A stretch of DNA of 64,000 nt from Elysia chlorotica (GCA_003991915.1 RQTK01000028.1:911110-975109), one strand, 5' to 3'; numbered from the stretch's first letter, positions 19,791 to 33,119 are shown. Notes: a model not told the origin generated them from the sequence alone. Numbers and translations: made by a program.

Positions 19791-21205
19791 GACCCTTTTT
19801 TCCTCTCTATCTGTGAACATTCGAAGCAATAAACTATAACCATTACAATATGTACTCACTCATATCTAACCTTCAGTTATCTTATTAAGTACGCCTGTCT
19901 GTCAGTCTGTCTGTCTCCGTCTTAATTCCCTCGTAATTCTTTTCTCTCATATTAAACCACCATCACTATCCCTTTTGATCGTACCCTCTTTATCTCGTTG
20001 CGACTCCCTCTAGCTGTGAAATCCCCGCTATATAGTCAAGATTTAGCTGTCTGCCCTTATATTGTGCTCCGGAAATAAATCTCTAGAGAGTTTCTTTTTA
20101 AGTTCTCCTTTCTTTCTTCATTTTGAATGTGCGTGTGTGATGTTCCATTAATGATTACTCAGAGACATTAACTGGAGGAAGGTTTTATTTTTTTCCTATA
20201 AAGCCCCGTTCCGTCTCTCTTGAGGTCTTAAACCGCAGACAGGACGAGATTTGGGTTGGTCTTTCTCTCATACAATAACAAAAAAAGAGCGGGGAGGCGA
20301 AATCGAAAAGAGAGAGATGAGCTTAGGATGCTGGTTGAATTATTGAACAAACTGAATTTATAAAGACGTGCCGCAATATCCCAGTTAGGCTCGAAGGACA
20401 CTGATAAAAGGGAATACATCCGGACAGCAACCTCATAGATTTATAAATGTTTGTTTGTTTGTTTGTTATTTTTTCAATGTCCTTAAGCTACGGAAAATAA
20501 TTATCACAAGTATGAATATCAAATACCCTTTAGTACTGATTGATGTCTATAATTATATTAAAGGAATAAATGCATTTACAAACCTATATAGTTATTTATG
20601 CGTATCATATGAAACATTACAATAAATATGGTCTATACTTGTAAAACACCTATGCCTGAGGAATACCTTAAGAAAAAAAAAGAAAAAAAAACACGGACTG
20701 AATGTAGTTTTTAACAGTAAAAGCTATCTTTATTCGGGGTGTAAGCTTATAGAAACATTGAACTTACTACCAAATTATTCTTAAGTAAGAAAATTTGAAA
20801 AAAGTCACCAAACGTTGGAAGAACCGTCGTTAGGAGCCAGCCTTTACTCGTGCTCAGCAAACAACTGTCTGTCTAGCAAAGGATACTTCTCTACAACTCA
20901 TGCTTAGGTAGTCGTGGATTCCATTTGCCCTCGTGCTCCTCTGTCTGTGACATTAACAATAATTGATGACTAGATCAGCCACACCGTCTGGTGTCTGTGT
21001 GCAAGAGACGGTCTGATCGATCTAACTCTGCCTGGTATTTGAGTCTCGTACTGATGCATTGCAACTCGCGAGTGGGATAAGTTTTCCTTCATCAAGATTC
21101 TCTTGTAATGATCATGGTGGTCGCTCTTCTAACGAATCTGGATTTTATTTAACTTTCTGTTTATTCAAATAACATGAAAGGAATCAGAAAGGGTAGATAG
21201 AGTAG
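19791..21205. other. Spacer, nothing recognised
   Basis: Includes a short (GTTT)n at 20448-20466 and several plain AT-rich stretches. No gene was identified. Confidence 0.45.
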
Positions 21206-21330
21206 TAGATAGATAAGATAAGACAAGATAAGATAGTCCTTTATTATCCCATAGGGAACTTTTTCTTGGTCGTACATACATAAATACACCAGTTGTACAT
21301 GTGTGACAAAAAAATAATGATGATAATAAT
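21206..21330 (-). mobile_element. Probable LINE 3' end with (GATAA)n tail
   Basis: A (GATAA)-type run at 21210-21235 is joined to TCCTTTATTATCCCATAGGGAACTT. A short tandem tail next to a TTTATT.ATCCC..AGGG motif is typical of the 3' end of some animal non-LTR retrotransposons read on the opposite strand. Family assignment is not possible from this length. Confidence 0.4.
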
Positions 21331-21435
21331 AATAATGCTAATAAAATAAAATAAACGTTTTACGTTCACATAACTAAAAAGTGAAAGAAAAAGAGGTAGA
21401 GACATATATATTTATGATGGGAGAGGCACACAGAC

Positions 21436-21440
<5 letters not shown>

Positions 21441-21487
<47 letters not shown>
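21441..21487. repeat. (GA)n microsatellite
   Basis: About 23 uninterrupted GA units. Confidence 0.95.
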
Positions 21488-21489
<2 letters not shown>

Positions 21490-21582
21490 AGAGAAAGGGG
21501 TATGACAAGTTAGAGACAATTAAGTGAGTTAAACAACAGTGGGAATAATGAATAGAAAAGTTAGAAAAATTCATTTATATAT

Positions 21583-21615
21583 GGGGGGGGGGGGGGGGGA
21601 AAAAAAAAAAAGAAG
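21583..21615. repeat. G17 followed by A-rich run at gap edge
   Basis: Seventeen G residues and then a run of about 12 A residues lead into the gap. Confidence 0.9.
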
Positions 21616-21927
21616 NNNNNNNNNNNNNNNNNNNNNNNNNNNNNNNNNNNNNNNNNNNNNNNNNNNNNNNNNNNNNNNNNNNNNNNNNNNNNNNNNNNNN
21701 NNNNNNNNNNNNNNNNNNNNNNNNNNNNNNNNNNNNNNNNNNNNNNNNNNNNNNNNNNNNNNNNNNNNNNNNNNNNNNNNNNNNNNNNNNNNNNNNNNNN
21801 NNNNNNNNNNNNNNNNNNNNNNNNNNNNNNNNNNNNNNNNNNNNNNNNNNNNNNNNNNNNNNNNNNNNNNNNNNNNNNNNNNNNNNNNNNNNNNNNNNNN
21901 NNNNNNNNNNNNNNNNNNNNNNNNNNN
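21616..21927. other. Assembly gap (312 N)
   Basis: Unsequenced. Bounded by G/A homopolymers on the left and a GA tract on the right. Confidence 1.
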
Positions 21928-22081
<154 letters not shown>

Positions 22082-22423
22082 GAACCACTGAGACAGATAA
22101 GAGCGTGTTTCCTGGACCGTTGTAAACGGACCTCTGTTTGCTTTTTAACTGGGCGATTTGGTTGTGTTTGATCTCACCTGTGGCCTTAAGATCTTGTTCC
22201 TGGGACCCGGCACTGTGGCAGGTCCTGAGGTGTACATAGACCGGGCACTATTGACTGGTGGGCTTGACAGGCTAGGAGAGGGCATTTTGAGAGGTTGGTG
22301 AACGAGGTGTGTTTAGAGATACACCAGGGAGTCGGTACAAGGAGGGAAGGATAGAAAGAAAGACAGACATATATAATGAGATAGAGGGTGAGGTGAAGTG
22401 AAAGACACACGGATAGAGAGGAA

Positions 22424-22464
22424 GGGAGAGACAGAGAGAGAGAGAGAGAGAGAAAGGGAGAAAG

Positions 22465-22528
<64 letters not shown>

Positions 22529-22530
22529 GG
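22424..22530. repeat. (GA)n tracts
   Basis: Two adjacent GA tracts separated by AAAGGGAGAAAGAGGC. Confidence 0.95.
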
Positions 22531-24260
22531 GGGGAGATACAGAGATTAAGTCAAAGAAAGAGATACGGTAATGAATAATCAAGAAGTTTGAACAATGAAA
22601 AAGAATGAATAAACATAAAACAAACAGTCGTAGACAGGTTCTCCTAATTCTGAACGCAATAGAAAAAAACAGTGTTTGAGATAAGCCCACTAACCCCATT
22701 CATAACCAATCAACCAAAGATCGGTCGAAGGGTGTTTTAACAACTCCACCACTCCACCAACATCATGAATGTGATCTAAGGGAAAGACACTTCGTCTTTT
22801 GATATCTAAATGCTTGGACGGGCTACCGAAAGCAGAATACGCGTATTTCCTCCGCGTTTAAAACACTTCAAAATTGCTTATTGAATAGTGGTCTCTAATT
22901 AGTATATTTTTCTGTAAATCATCACCTAGTTAACTCTGACATCTTTAAAATTTAATTGGATGATGGAATCATTCCTCTTAGACCAGTCGAACTTAGCCCT
23001 CCAGATTTGGTGCCACTACACATAAAACCATGCGTTGTCACTGATATCAAGTTTTGACTCTCAAAGTAAAGAGCGAGTTCTACTATATTAAATTGGGGTT
23101 AGATCTAGACCCAAAGGAAAAGAGCGCAGTCAATGAACAAGAAGAATTGGGACTTGTGGCGATCGACCGTACAGTTGAGTTTCATTACCAACAGCCACTC
23201 TCTGCTTATGAAAAGACAAGAAAGCTACGACTGTCACTCTGTCAGTCTTCATTTCGTGCGATTGATGGGGTTTGTAAAGGGTCATGGTAGTCGTGTTAGT
23301 GGTTAGTGGAATGAGTATCTGGCATTGGTTGTGGCATAAAAGACTAACGTGAAGTCTAAAGAACGACAGAGAAAAGATACTGACGTGTTTGAAGGAATGC
23401 CATAAGCAATGGATAATTTTCCTTATAAAAAGGTATAAAAAGGTTATTTCTTCAGAAAATCTTCCATTGCAGACATTTATTGGTGAGCGAGTGGAGCAGA
23501 AAATAATATTAAATTGTAGCCAACACGTGTGGCTCTAAACAATACAACTGTCCTTTCTCTTACGATAATTATTGTTTTTATAAGACCTAAGTGAGCCCAA
23601 AACTTTAAAATAACAAATCAAATGATAGGATATTATTTTTTTATTTTCTTTGCAAACTATACATACTACCCACGAATACATAAGAAGAAATAAATTATTA
23701 TTTCTGTTTTAATTTTCTGTTGTCTTTTTATTGCAACCTGTTCACATTTCGTGTGCTTGGTATCTTGAGATCACTATTCATAAAGAAATGTTTCTCGCAA
23801 ATAATTACAATCTTCAAATTTTGATTTTTTTAAATTAATGAAAGCTGTCTAGCGTTGATCTAGTCCCTATACACAGATTCATATTTTTGTAATGCCCAAA
23901 GAAACATTCTTCAAACATTATAAATAGAGAGTGTAGTGTTTTGCTCTGAAAAGAAAGCCCTTGCTGAAAAATCATGTCTGGTATAAACTAATAGAATTCT
24001 CTAGCTTGACATTAATGTAGTTGCTGTAACTTTGACGTATGAAAATAGAATGTCCCTTTAGTCACCAGCGTTACTGTACAATTTCTTCATTAAGATACGC
24101 AAAAATGAACAAAAACCAAGGGAAAAAAAACAAACAAAAACACAAAAAAATCCCCAGAAAGCTTAATAGTCCGGGATGTTTCCTGGAGCCGATGGCCTAG
24201 ATCTGCCGCTCAGAACAATCCTTCACGATCAGCGAACATCGATCTACGGTGTAGAAATAG
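22531..24260. other. Spacer, nothing recognised
   Basis: The 78-codon ORF at 23054-23290 has ordinary amino-acid composition but I recognise no domain, and it has no splice-site support. The remaining sequence is AT-rich. Confidence 0.4.
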
Positions 24261-24284
24261 AAAGGATGTCTAGTGAGAAAGACT

Positions 24285-24312
24285 GGGAGAAAGAGGGAGA
24301 GGGAGAGAGAGA

Positions 24313-24369
<57 letters not shown>

Positions 24370-24370
24370 C

Positions 24371-24423
<53 letters not shown>

Positions 24424-24436
24424 GGAGAGAAGAGAA

Positions 24437-24485
<49 letters not shown>

Positions 24486-24505
24486 GCAGAGAGACAGAGA
24501 CAAAC
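24285..24505. repeat. Long compound (GA)n tract
   Basis: About 220 bp of GA with GGA, GGCA, ACGG and ACAGAG interruptions. Long Arg/Glu and Ser/Leu frames on opposite strands are products of the repeat. Confidence 0.97.
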
Positions 24506-25001
24506 AAAGACTGAGAGAGGAGTAGGGATAAAAATGATTATAGAGACAAAGGAAACGAAGAAATGGCAGAAAGAGAGAGGGAAACAATTGAAAAAAAAAA
24601 AGACGCCCTGTACGAGAAATAACGTGTAAGTAAGACATAGAAAAGAGAGACTGGGCGAGAAAGAAAAACACCAAAATGAATGAAGATGTGGGGAGATTTA
24701 TTATTAATTTTGAGGTCAACTGGGAGATAAATTGGCAGAACTAATATTTACGCCTGGAAACCTTGATCGTGAGTCAGATCTCCAATTGTTACATGGGCGT
24801 GTGATTCAAAGATAGATAAGTGCGATACATGGGTATATAGGTTATTTAAGAGATGTTAGGAGACGTAAATTAATAGATATAAAATTACCAATTATTTTTA
24901 AGTGAGGCAAACTATACAGAAAGTGAGAGAGCAGAAAGCGAAAGGGGGAGAAACGGTGAAAAGCCAAGTGAGAGATAGAGAGAATTCTGAAGGGTGTGGT
25001 G

Positions 25002-25002
<1 letters not shown>

Positions 25003-25042
<40 letters not shown>
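25003..25042. repeat. (CT)n microsatellite
   Basis: About 20 CT units. A second, interrupted CT tract lies at 25508-25553. Confidence 0.95.
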
Positions 25043-25046
<4 letters not shown>

Positions 25047-25518
25047 CTGATTTTTCATCTCGTTCTTTTTATCCTCCCATATCATAAATATAATCCTCAC
25101 ACCTTTTCTTTCGCTCCCCCCTCTCTTTCTCTCTATTCTACACGCCACCGCGCCCTGCCATTCTTAGTTTTTATACCATTCTACGTTATCTTATCTGTCA
25201 TATTGACCAGGCATACAATGCACATGAGTGACGGACAACAACAGTGAAGTAGAAACTCTCGCAATACTCAGTCCAGTGCACAGTCGATCTTTCCATTGCG
25301 TTCTTTCCCCTCATCCAATTTTTCTGTCAGTCTCTTCTACATCTCCATCATCTCCTTTTTCCTCTTCATGCACATAGTACCCATCGGCATCAAGTGTCCT
25401 CTTTCGCTACCTTTAAGTTGTACTTGCTTTGCTGTTATCTCCGATCGCTTTCCTTCTTTTTGTGTAATCCTTTTCTCTCTATATCTCTCTTCGAGCGTCT
25501 TTCTTGATACTCTCTACT

Positions 25519-25553
<35 letters not shown>

Positions 25554-26749
25554 GTCTCAATGTCAGCATAGTAAAACATGATACCATAATAATCAAGGTA
25601 AAGCACCATAATTACCTGATACCTCTAGCTGCATCTGACAGACAACACACAATGGACAATGCCACTTGTCGCACTCGGGTCTTGGGAGTCGGAAGGTACA
25701 ATAAAACGTCTCAATTTACCGCAAATGTGACCGTCACCTCGCAGAACCGTGTACCGTACCTGTTGCAGTCAGTCCGGTCTAAGACTCGCAAAATGGACCC
25801 TCTGTTGTCACTAGTCGCTGTTGTTTACCTCACAACGACGTTTTAATGAATAAGACAGTGAGAAGAAGTTGTAGGCGCACAAATACAAATAGCATATTTA
25901 CACCATTTATCACATTATATAGGCACTCAGCTATTTACTAACACTTAAAAATCGTGTATTCATGTTTTGGATATTTTATTTCGACTTTTTAGTCGAGTTG
26001 GTCTATTTCTCTCTAATTAGCTTATTTATCAAGATTTTAATCGTTGCTGCGCCACATTTGGTCTCAGCTTTATTGATTAACACCTGTTCAATGCTCGTCG
26101 TTTGCGATATTTCTATAAGACTAAAAAACTTGAGACTGCGACAGAGCTACGCTTTTTTCGGCCAAAGTTTATCGACATTGTCACTTAATAGTAAATGTAA
26201 ATCTAATATTAAAGGTATATTTATTGAGAGAATCGATTACCATGAAATGGTCTAAATTAATATCTAAATGGAGTTAGAGCTCGGAGGCGAATATAGTCTT
26301 CCGAATCAGTGGTTCTTAAAAAGAGAAATGAACATTATTTATTCGCGTACAATGTAGATGTAGATTCTAGACCATGGACCGAGAACCGTGTCGTCTCGCG
26401 ACTCGCCAGGGAAGGATTAATGTGAAGTACGTCTTGGGGTTTTCTACCTGAGGCCGGTCCCCATTCAAACTGGGCCCTGTGCCGTCTGTGGTGAGTGGGG
26501 GCACTTCGCTTGCTGACACTGGACGGTAGAGACAGCAGGAAACACTGCGGCAGCCCAGGTTGATAGACTGTTAGCATGAGGTTTTTTTTTATTCCTTCAG
26601 GGATAGTGTGTGGATCTGGATGTGTAATTTTACTCTGATACAGAAGGAAAAATAAAACCATAGCCTAGAATATTGTTCAATCTAAAATATAATAGTAAAT
26701 ACCGAAGTGTATAACATTGTGGAGGAGAAAAGTGGACCCAGCCTGGGAG
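25043..26749. other. Spacer, nothing recognised
   Basis: Pyrimidine-rich up to 25560, then mixed sequence. Short ORFs at 25652, 25962 and 26335 (minus) have no motif. I see no supported gene. Confidence 0.4.
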
Positions 26750-27216
26750 GAGACTCTCAGACTGGTGCTATCATATCCACAAAGACCACAGTCAATATAT
26801 CATAACCAGTACACAACAGCTCAGGTTAAATTTGTGTGTCAAGGGACCAAGTTATCTGTTGGCAGCAGCGTTGCGCAAAACAAAGAACATAGGCTTACCG
26901 TTATCTTTCGCTGGTTGACATACTCATTGTGTACACTGTGTTGTAATGAGAGATTTACAGCTGCTATCATCTGCGTCTTATCTCAGTAATGTAACTATCA
27001 AATGTGTTTTTTATGACTGCGACTGTGTAGCAAAGTTGTCCATATTATTAATTTTGTATAAGAGAAGTGTGCGACTGAAATCTCTTTGATAGAAAAGATA
27101 CGGATTGACTTTATCTTACGGTGGCACAATAAGGTAAGACTTTCACATTACTTTTATGTTAATTGTTGTTAGTCCTAAGCATTTATGTTACCAACCAAAA
27201 GAGCCTGGATATTTAT
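26750..27216 (+). repeat. Two-copy segment S, copy 1
   Basis: This 467-bp segment starts GAGACTCTCAGACTGGTGC and ends GAGCCTGGATATTTAT. It recurs at 31038-31496 with scattered substitutions and small indels. It has no intact ORF across both copies. I do not recognise the family. Confidence 0.9.
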
Positions 27217-28432
27217 TTTGTTTTCTAAAAAATTGCTAGCCGGATAACCTTGGGAGACATAGGTTTACAGACTTTACGCTCTACATACTCTACATAAACA
27301 TAAGGTAAATAACATAAATCTATCAGAACACACAGCATAACAGGGGATGGAAACATACCATATGACTCTACATGTACATGAAGGCCTACTATGACCATTC
27401 GCAGACACATCTTTGCATCTAGATCTAAATTCCAACGGATATCTAAATCGATATTTCACAGTATCTCACGAGAGAAATAGAGGTGCCCGAGGCAGGATAG
27501 CAGGGGGTGAAAGCGGTAAAAGGAAGTGAAGAAGCGACGAGTTGTTATTTCTTTTGGCTTGGAATTGTGCTTTGAATGAAGCCGCTAGCAGATAGGAATC
27601 AAAAGTAAGAAAGAATACAAGGATTCAAGCAGAGAAAATCACACGCTTTTAAAATGGTCCTGCGTTTTGCAAGATCTTTTCCTTTTCAGTTTATTTGTAA
27701 TATCAGGTGGAGTGAGGTAACTAAGTTTGTTACACATATTAATGTTAGCATCTTTTGTAAGGTGTTTTTTTAACTATAGTTGAAATGTTTGTATGTGTGC
27801 TTATGAGTCGCAGGGAGAGTGGTCGTTAACAATCAATGTAGGCGTTTTTGGCGATAAGCATAATTTGTGGTAAACAAACAGGAAGAGTAATACAAAACAC
27901 TCAGCTCACAATATACTTTCTGTAAGTGTATTACACTCGGTGGTTAAGATTTTACCAATCCGGGACTGAACATAGATATGATCTGAATTAAACAGGAGAC
28001 CTTTGAAAGGAAAAAAAACCCACTATGACGGCATAGTCATTGCAAAGCTTTCATTAGCCACGGCGGTTTTATTTCATTCTGTTTCATATTTGATGGGGGG
28101 CTGGAGGTAGGTTTGGGCTGATGCTATATGGACACCATGAGGGCAAAGTTCAAGATCAGGTTTAGACGCCGCTGCAGGCAGTGCAGGGTCGAACTGTGCT
28201 AGACAGCGAGGGGGACTCGTCACAATGTCTTGAGTAAAGGACAAGAACAACATTCCATCATTTCTAAGGCTAATGCTCTGTACAACCTAAAGCAGCCGCC
28301 TGCGCTACAACTACTACTACGTTGTACGCTCTATTTCCTGGTCGGGCTGCGGTGTCTCCGAACATCTCGCTGCGCTTCAGTGGTCGCACAAACGTGTAGG
28401 CCGTTCAAGTCGAGTTGTATCACATGCACAGT
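27217..28432. other. Spacer, nothing recognised
   Basis: No repeat or exon could be supported. TAGATCTA occurs at about 27420. Confidence 0.4.
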
Positions 28433-28540
28433 TTCTCTATGAGCTGTATCAGAGAGATTCTCTATGTGCTGTATCAGAGAGTTTTGCTATGGGCTGTATC
28501 AGAGAGCTTCTCTAGTTCTATGAGTTATATCACTGAGTTT
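28433..28540. repeat. Minisatellite, about four 30-bp units
   Basis: Units share CTATGNGCTGTATCAGAGAG with drift in the last copy. Confidence 0.8.
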
Positions 28541-29639
28541 CAATACGAGTTTGTATTAAATGGCTTCTCTCATTGTAGGCCTACAGTGTACGTGATAATA
28601 CATGTATCACTTTTTGAAATTTCTTCTACTCTGCGCGACTTTATTATTTTCTTACTATGGCTTCTACAGGATAAATCCCACCTCTGCTGTTACCTGCTAC
28701 ACTAAAGGTAAGTGTCATGGGAGAAAACGGCTTTAGTATCGAATGTCACGTTTAGATCTAGATCGAGATTAGTCCACATTGCGTTCGTCATTACAGTCGC
28801 GGATTCACTTTACCTTGATATGATGCTTTTTTTGTCAACTAGAGTATCTGGGACTAGAATTCCATGTTAAGATATATGATCTAGATTCTCATTCTAGTGT
28901 CGAGATGACTGTACATTCTAGACGAGGCGATATTTTTTTTTGTTCACGGTTGCCTTAACTCCAATAAGACGCAATTCATAATTATACATGTGAAGGTAAC
29001 GCTAAATTTAAGATAGTGTGGTGTTAACTGATACAATCAGACAGTGTGACACCTTCACACACACTGAGGAATTTAAAACCACTGAGGTAAGTTGAAAGCA
29101 GCATTTAGGTACGACACTGGGCAATAATGGTTTATCCTGTGGGTACGGCCCCCTGGATATATAGGGGTTATCAACCTTAGACGTTATGATCTATAGATGT
29201 CTTAAAGACCGGTTGACAACCAACCGAAAGGTTGACATTTCCACACCTAGATCTAGACTGTAAACCATGGTGTTGGATTTTACACTATATCAATTTGAAG
29301 TAATAGATCAGATAGACTTAATAACTTTTAAGTTTTTGAAACATACTTGTCTTTCTTTTATTTCATCAGTTTCTGTTTGTTTACGGTATCTGAAGTAGGA
29401 CACGCTTTTTTAACGACTTAATATGATTTTAATGGGTTCATCATGAATCCTCGGCTATGAGAAGAAGGAGGGGAGGGGGAGGACGATACTCTACTGTAAC
29501 CGTGGCTACCCTTCACCATTCTCTCCTCTCTTCATCATTGTGTTTCAGTCACCGTTTTAATCTCTCTTTTCACAATCCACGATCATAACCTTTCATTGAT
29601 GGATGTTTATTGTTTATTTCTCAAACTCTTGTTTGCCGC
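28541..29639. other. Spacer with exon-like 28670-28707
   Basis: A 38-bp interval lies between a plausible acceptor (TTCTTACTATGGCTTCTACAG) and a strong donor (AAAG then GTAAGTG). A further strong donor is at 29082 (CTGAG then GTAAGT). Neither is attached to a recognisable coding frame, so I list them only as possible splice signals. Confidence 0.25.
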
Positions 29640-29690
29640 CGCCCCCATAAGTTGCTGATGTTGGACGTTAAAAGCCCAACCAACCAACCA
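29640..29690 (+). mobile_element. SINE tail remnant
   Basis: TGTTGGACGTTAAAAGCCC followed by three AACC units is the usual 3' end of the SINE family seen elsewhere in the window. The body is absent. Confidence 0.55.
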
Positions 29691-29884
29691 ATCTCCACTC
29701 TACAACGGCTGTTAGACTGTCCCTCACCGCCACCATCAATGAACATCCCATCAAGTGGTGCCTGGAGATCTGTTTGAGGGCCCTCCATCAATGAGTGGCT
29801 CCCACGCCAGGCTTTTGTCGCCCTGTCGCCACCACGACTGGGTCAACAATTGACCACACAATACATGTGCAGCAACAGCATCTC

Positions 29885-29945
29885 CACACTTCCCACTTCA
29901 TACTTCACACTCCACACTCCACACTTCACACTTCACACTCGTACT
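29885..29945. repeat. 7-bp tandem repeat (CACACTT/CACACTC)
   Basis: Eight or so copies of a CACACTY heptamer with small variation. Confidence 0.8.
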
Positions 29946-30211
29946 CTAGTCTCTAGTCTCCAGATCGTTATGGAGTCACACTTCTAAAACGCTTTCGACT
30001 TTACAATAAAATGATGTTGTGTGTTAATATAAGATTGACTTATCTGTAAAACAGTATACCAAACAGAGATATGGAGTTCCAATCGATAAACCGCTCATGC
30101 TGAGTGCTATGAGTTGACGTAAATATCTTTTCTTCTGATAAATGAGTTATTATACACCAGCAATAACAACCAAAACAACAACAAAATCAACTACTACTAT
30201 TATTACTACTG

Positions 30212-30835
<624 letters not shown>

Positions 30836-31037
30836 TTTATCAAACCTTTTTGAAATCGTTTATAAACGCTAGGAACATCTACCCAATGTAGCAAGCAACA
30901 GTAAAACAGTCAAGTGAACAATGTTAAGTTTATCTCTAACTAACAGTAAAAAAAACCCCAACTTTTTCGAAATTATTAGAGCTGCTCCATAGTATAAATA
31001 CTTTACTAATTTTGTTGTTTCTTGCAAATTTTTTCAC
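30836..31037 (+). repeat. 202-bp direct repeat, left copy
   Basis: By eye identical along its whole length to 31492-31693. Begins TTTATCAAACCTTTTTGAAA and ends CAAATTTTTTCAC. It brackets segment S copy 2. Confidence 0.92.
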
Positions 31038-31496
31038 GAGACTCTCAGACTGGTGCTATCGTATCCACAAAGAACACTGTCAATATATGATCACCAGTGC
31101 AAAACAGCTCAGGTTAAATTTGTGTGTCAAGGGACCAAGTTATCTGTTGGTAGCAGCGTTGCGCAAAACAAAGAACATACGCTTACCGTTATCTTTAGCT
31201 GGTTGACATAGTCATTGTGTACACTGTGCTGTAATGAAAGATTTACAGCTGCTATCATCTGCGTCTTATCTCAGTAATGTAACTATCAAATGTGTTTTTT
31301 GATGACTGCGACTGTGTAGTAAAGTTGTCTATGTTATTAATTTTGTATAAGATTAGTGTGCGACGGAAATCTCTTTGATTGAAAAGATCCGGATTGACTT
31401 TATATTACGGTGGTACAAGAAGGTAAGACTTTCACATTATTATGTTAATAATTGTTAAGTTTCTACGTTACCAACCAAAAGAGCCTGGATATTTAT
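31038..31496 (+). repeat. Two-copy segment S, copy 2
   Basis: 459-bp relative of 26750-27216, starting and ending at the same bases. Differences are scattered along it, so the two S copies are much older relatives than the two flanking 202-bp repeats. Its last five bases (TTTAT) are shared with the start of the right direct repeat. Confidence 0.9.
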
Positions 31497-31693
31497 CAAA
31501 CCTTTTTGAAATCGTTTATAAACGCTAGGAACATCTACCCAATGTAGCAAGCAACAGTAAAACAGTCAAGTGAACAATGTTAAGTTTATCTCTAACTAAC
31601 AGTAAAAAAAACCCCAACTTTTTCGAAATTATTAGAGCTGCTCCATAGTATAAATACTTTACTAATTTTGTTGTTTCTTGCAAATTTTTTCAC
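31492..31693 (+). repeat. 202-bp direct repeat, right copy
   Basis: Same length as and no visible difference from the left copy. It lies far beyond the size of any transposon target-site duplication and has no TG...CA termini, so it is neither an ordinary TSD nor an LTR. Confidence 0.92.
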
Positions 31694-31849
31694 CAAGCTC
31701 TGCTGCGACACGAATGCTAAACTGGTTAGTAAACTTTCACGCTATGATTGATATGCAGGCAATATTGATTCACGCTTCCCAAGAGAAGGGGAGTTACATG
31801 TATTTGTTATTTACTTTCACCCCTCGTATTTCAATAGCCATCGTTTATA

Positions 31850-31971
31850 TTCTTCTTCCTCCTCCTCCTCTTCTTCTTCTTCTTCTTCTTCTTTTTCTTC
31901 TTCTTCTTCTTCTTCTTCTTCTTCTTCTTCTTCTTCTTCTTCTTCTTCTTCTTCTTCTTCTTCTTTTTCTT

Positions 31972-32025
<54 letters not shown>
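31850..32025. repeat. (TTC)n then (TC)n compound microsatellite
   Basis: About 40 TTC triplets with a few TTT errors run into about 24 TC units, giving 175 bp of pure pyrimidine. Confidence 0.97.
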
Positions 32026-32029
<4 letters not shown>

Positions 32030-32054
32030 CTCACTCTTCTACTCTGCCCCAATG

Positions 32055-32165
32055 GTTGTGAACTCTCTTAAGAGGTAGAGCGTTGGTCTCCATATCGCGA
32101 GGTCAGCGGTTCGAACCATACGTCTCGCCCTGAATGTCAGGCGTCAGTCTTGAGACCTGTCCACA
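32055..32165 (+). mobile_element. tRNA-derived SINE, head
   Basis: GAGGTAGAGCGTTGGTCTCC (A-box-like) and GCGGTTCGAACC (perfect B box) are correctly spaced for a tRNA-derived Pol III promoter. SINE body text (TCAGGCGTCAGTCTTGAGACC, GTCCACAATATA) follows. The body is shortened and runs into a TTC array. Confidence 0.8.
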
Positions 32166-32168
32166 ATA

Positions 32169-32169
<1 letters not shown>

Positions 32170-32200
<31 letters not shown>

Positions 32201-32240
32201 CTTCTTCTTCTTCTTCTTCTTCTTCTTCTTCTTTTTCTTT
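32170..32240. repeat. (TTC)n microsatellite
   Basis: About 21 TTC triplets between two SINE parts. Confidence 0.95.
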
Positions 32241-32400
32241 TTCGAATCCCACGTCTCGCACTGTTTCGTGTGTGGCAGGACATCAAGAATGTCAGGCGTC
32301 AGTCTTGGGACCCGTCTACAATATAGTTTATATATTAATGACATTTTGCGTTCAACCAACACAACTCAACCCAACCCGAAAAGTTATCCTGTACAGTTAT
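32241..32400 (+). mobile_element. tRNA-derived SINE, second copy, body and tail
   Basis: Begins inside the B box (TTCGAATCCCACGTCTCGC), continues with CGTGTGTGGCAGGACATCA and TCAGGCGTCAGTCTTGGGACC, and ends in a tail with AACCAACA/AACCC repeats. Together with 32055-32165 it looks like one SINE duplicated, or two copies interrupted by the TTC array. Confidence 0.75.
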
Positions 32401-32860
32401 TGATTCCTCCCACACTACTTGCATCGTCACTTCAACCTGCCGTATCAGTATAATACTGATATCTATCTATGACGATCGATCAGCTTTTTACTGTGCCTGT
32501 TTTCATCAAGCCTAGTGTTATGTCTAATTGAATCATGCTATGTGGCCCATCTGCATGGAAATGCTTTGAGACCATTATATTTAACCGAACGGCTTTAACT
32601 AATTTTCAGGAAACTGGTGAGTTTAATTTTCGTCCTTTTTTGTTGCCGCAGGTTCTTTTTATCTTCGTGTGATAGTTTTTCCTTGAAAATACTTTTTTTT
32701 CTTCATATTATGCAACCTGATTGTCATTTACTATTATAAAATGGTTTTATATTGTTCTTATTACTGAGCTCATCTATTATTTCTTTATCCAATGACAGCC
32801 ATTCTCTTTCCTCTGATTTGACGTCCTTCTCCCTCCCTATATCTGTCTTTTTTTAACCCC
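32401..32860. other. Spacer, nothing recognised
   Basis: AT-rich, no supported feature. Confidence 0.45.
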
Positions 32861-32893
32861 CGCTCTCTCTCTCTCTTCCTCCCCCCCCCCCTT

Positions 32894-32945
<52 letters not shown>
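32861..32945. repeat. C-runs and (CT)n
   Basis: Two C homopolymers of about ten and a CT tract of about 22 units. Confidence 0.95.
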
Positions 32946-32947
<2 letters not shown>

Positions 32948-33119
32948 CTCTCTCTCCCACCAACAAGCACACATGTACCCGGCTGCACTTTTATATCTCA
33001 CATAATTTTTTGTATCTTTCGTGTAGATGGTTGTAAACACCCCAGCAAAACCTCGTCACCTGAAGACATAAACAATGATTCTAGCATTACAGATGAGCAC
33101 CAGAGCGGAGCGAAGTGTA

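Noticed and set aside
23054-23290. 78-codon ORF with ordinary composition
   Set aside because: No domain, no splice sites and no repeat relationship that I can see; an ORF of this length is expected by chance in 64 kb.
24176-24719. Long Arg/Glu and Ser/Leu ORFs on both strands
   Set aside because: They are translations of (GA)n/(CT)n repeats. The same holds for ORFs at 11132, 21539, 45924, 52094, 57062 and similar places.
30836-31693. LTR retrotransposon (solo or TRIM) explanation for the 202-bp direct repeats
   Set aside because: The repeats lack TG...CA ends, there is no primer-binding site or polypurine tract next to them, and the inner segment exists elsewhere without such repeats.
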